A stretch of DNA of 64,000 nt, from contig NZ_CP157005.1 in assembly GCF_039904985.1 (NCBI RefSeq), positions 3,367,501 through 3,431,500 of the forward strand. The letters are read 5' to 3'. How positions within the stretch are numbered: the first letter of the stretch is position 1; every line of letters starts with the position of its first letter. Source of the stretch: Methylomonas sp. AM2-LC. Lineage in GTDB: Bacteria > Pseudomonadota > Gammaproteobacteria > Methylococcales > Methylomonadaceae. Below the pieces are notes generated by a model. The model had not been told where the DNA came from and did not search any database. It worked only from the letters and a program-made list of their open reading frames with translations. Positions 62,629 to 64,000 of this stretch are shown here, one piece after another. Made by a program: the position numbers and the translations under genes.

Positions 62629-64000
62629 ATAAATACCCTACTATCTAGCAACGCGGAAAGCATATTTGTTTTGCTGTATTTAAGCAGCGCAACAGCCGCA
62701 GCGCTGCATGCCATGCTTAGCAAAACTGATCCACGTAGCGCCATGAGTTGGATTGCCATGTGCTGGCTATTTCCTTTAGGCGGCTCTATCCTCTATTGGC
62801 TGTTTGGTATTAATCGTGTTCGCTCACGTCCGCAAACCCATTTGATAGTATATGATCAGCAAGTGGCAACTAATACTAATACTGCTACTGTACCTATCTA
62901 CCATAGTCTATCTAAAATTGGCAATGCTTTGAGTGCTAACCGGCCCGTGGCGGGAAACTCCGTTAAAACACTTTATAACGCTGAAAAAGCATTTCCTAGC
63001 ATGCTGCAAGCCATTTCTACCGCACAACATTCCATTTGGCTTTCTACCTATATTTTCCAGACGGATACAGTGGGGCTTCGTTTTGTGGACGCCTTAAGCC
63101 TAGCGGCAGCCAACGGTGTTGAGGTAAAAGTGCTGGTAGATGGCATTGGTGAATGGTATGACTGGCCACATGTCATCCCCCTTTTACAGCAAGCCGGCAT
63201 CTCTGCCGCCCGCTTCCTGCCACCGCGACTATTTCCACCCAATATTTCATTAAACTGTCGTAATCATCGCAAGATGTTATTAATTGATGGCAAGCAAGCT
63301 TTTGTCGGCGGTATGAATTTGGGTGGCCGAGAACTGGCTGGCACTAAAGGCAGACGCTTGACGGATATCCATTTTTGTTTGCATGGCCCCATCATAGAAC
63401 AACTGGCTGCTGTTTTTGCCACAGACTGGCAGCTAGTGACAAAGGAAAAACTGACAGGATTACCCGCAGCATCTTCCAACAAAAACGTGGTATGCCGTGT
63501 CATTACTTGCGGTCCAGACGAATCAGCAGATAAACTGTTATTATTAATTTTAGGCGCTATCAGTCTTGCACAACGCCAAGTACTGATTATGACCCCCTAC
63601 TTTATTCCACCGCCGGAGCTGGTTGCAGCCCTACAGGCCGCAGCTTTGCGCGGAATAGATGTGGTGCTGGTGCTGCCCTTACAAAGTAACTTACTCTTTG
63701 TCGATTGGGCAACTTTGCACTGGTTACCCGCGCTGCTGGCACGTGGTGTGAAAATTCATCTGCAACAGCCCCCTTTTTCGCATGCCAAATTGTTTGTTGT
63801 TGATCAAGAATACGCGCAGATTGGTTCTGCCAATTTCGACACCCGCAGTCTGCGCCTTAACTTTGAGATAGTTGTAGAGGTATTCGATGCGGCTCTTTGT
63901 GCAGAACTGGCGCAATATATTAGCAAAGCGCAACACGCTGCTCCAGTTTATCCTCTGAGTCAGAACAAATATACGGCCCCACTGGTGCGCATACGTAACA
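62629..64000 (+). CDS. cls: Cardiolipin synthase (PLD family), cut at right edge
   Basis: At least 457 residues are visible and the frame is still open at the window end. Two N-terminal membrane spans (IFVLLYLSSATAAALHAM and AMSWIAMCWLFPLGGSILYWLFG) precede two PLD domains with HKD motifs: NCRNHRKMLLIDG with FVGGMNLG, and PFSHAKLFVVDQEYAQIGSANFDTRS. It condenses phosphatidylglycerol, or PG and PE, to cardiolipin at the inner membrane. There is no ATG, GTG or TTG near the expected N-terminus: the frame opens after TAG at 62590-62592; TTG at 62599 has no ribosome site; an exact-spacing start behind GAGGTGATC would be ATA at 62629. The start is therefore uncertain. Confidence 0.9.
   Translation, partial: MNTLLSSNAESIFVLLYLSSATAAALHAMLSKTDPRSAMSWIAMCWLFPLGGSILYWLFGINRVRSRPQTHLIVYDQQVATNTNTATVPIYHSLSKIGNALSANRPVAGNSVKTLYNAEKAFPSMLQAISTAQHSIWLSTYIFQTDTVGLRFVDALSLAAANGVEVKVLVDGIGEWYDWPHVIPLLQQAGISAARFLPPRLFPPNISLNCRNHRKMLLIDGKQAFVGGMNLGGRELAGTKGRRLTDIHFCLHGPIIEQLAAVFATDWQLVTKEKLTGLPAASSNKNVVCRVITCGPDESADKLLLLILGAISLAQRQVLIMTPYFIPPPELVAALQAAALRGIDVVLVLPLQSNLLFVDWATLHWLPALLARGVKIHLQQPPFSHAKLFVVDQEYAQIGSANFDTRSLRLNFEIVVEVFDAALCAELAQYISKAQHAAPVYPLSQNKYTAPLVRIRN

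Noticed and set aside
1..64000. CRISPR array, tRNA, rRNA, prophage or integrative element
   Set aside because: No regularly spaced repeats, cloverleaf-like sequences, phage structural genes or integrase were found; the only mobile element supported is the IS30 copy, with one REP-like element.

Overview
The window looks like a chromosomal segment of a Gram-negative gammaproteobacterium. The evidence is a TamA/TamB outer-membrane translocation pair, an OmpA-type porin, lipoprotein signals, a DevBCA-like ABC exporter with a NodT-type outer-membrane factor, and moderate GC. The combination of GlgE-pathway glycogen genes, phosphoketolase plus acetate kinase, and REP-like palindromes fits methylotrophic/methanotrophic Methylococcales, but this is inference; no ribosomal RNA, tRNA or taxonomic marker gene was seen.

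Layout. 1-10294 (minus) is a glycogen/trehalose operon in the order glgB, glgE, treS-maltokinase fusion, glgX and treZ; treZ runs off the left edge. 10616-16512 (plus) holds a CsbD-like gene with a 2-keto-acid (pyruvate) decarboxylase, a short-chain dehydrogenase, an SLC13-type permease and a triple-BON-domain protein. 16557-21389 has a DUF1269 protein, a Ca2+-type P-ATPase fused to a YihY membrane domain, and an unrecognised 57-aa acidic protein. 21603-26774 is an ABC exporter operon ending with a VIT1-like gene. 27088-27888 encodes a Crp/Fnr-family regulator. 28010-36275 contains tamB interrupted by an IS30-family element, then tamA, DUF1840 and a PRC-barrel gene. 36550-37223 is a frameshifted papain-like (C58/YopT-like) gene. 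37540-41281 is glgP-ackA. 41491-53163 is a run of small envelope and stress genes (Spy-like, BON lipoprotein, BON-DUF1207, OmpA, DUF2934, BaeRF-like, YfdX) with one PAS-GAF-GGDEF-EAL protein. 53252-58008 is xfp, a phosphoglycerate-mutase-like gene and pgi. 58114-62211 has YflT-like, DUF2171, class I aldolase and a BON/DUF883/holin-like operon. A cardiolipin synthase gene runs off the right edge.

The most striking signal is a 16-bp near-palindrome, TGTNCG-N4-CGNACA. I found it by eye at 20 intergenic positions. At every one the promoter-proximal half is followed by G (19 of 20 by GA), and a -10-like hexamer (usually TANNNT) lies 21-22 nt beyond the 16-mer. This puts the operator centre at -41.5 or -42.5, the geometry of class II activation by Crp/Fnr proteins; the half-site spacing is also that of CRP/FNR boxes. 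The sites precede glgB, csbD-pdc, the SDR, BON, DUF1269, ATPase-YihY, PRC-barrel, glgP-ackA, ompA, yfdX, yflT, the aldolase and others, and the crp/fnr-like gene itself. In five divergent gene pairs each direction has its own site.

My reading is that the window is largely one regulon, autoregulated by its own Crp/Fnr protein. It couples glycogen storage and mobilisation (GlgB/GlgE/GlgP/GlgX), upper glycolysis (Pgi, aldolase), phosphoketolase-acetate kinase ATP production and pyruvate decarboxylation to a set of small envelope-stress proteins. The input signal (oxygen, redox, osmotic or energy stress) cannot be read from the DNA. No CRISPR array, prophage or conjugative element was seen.
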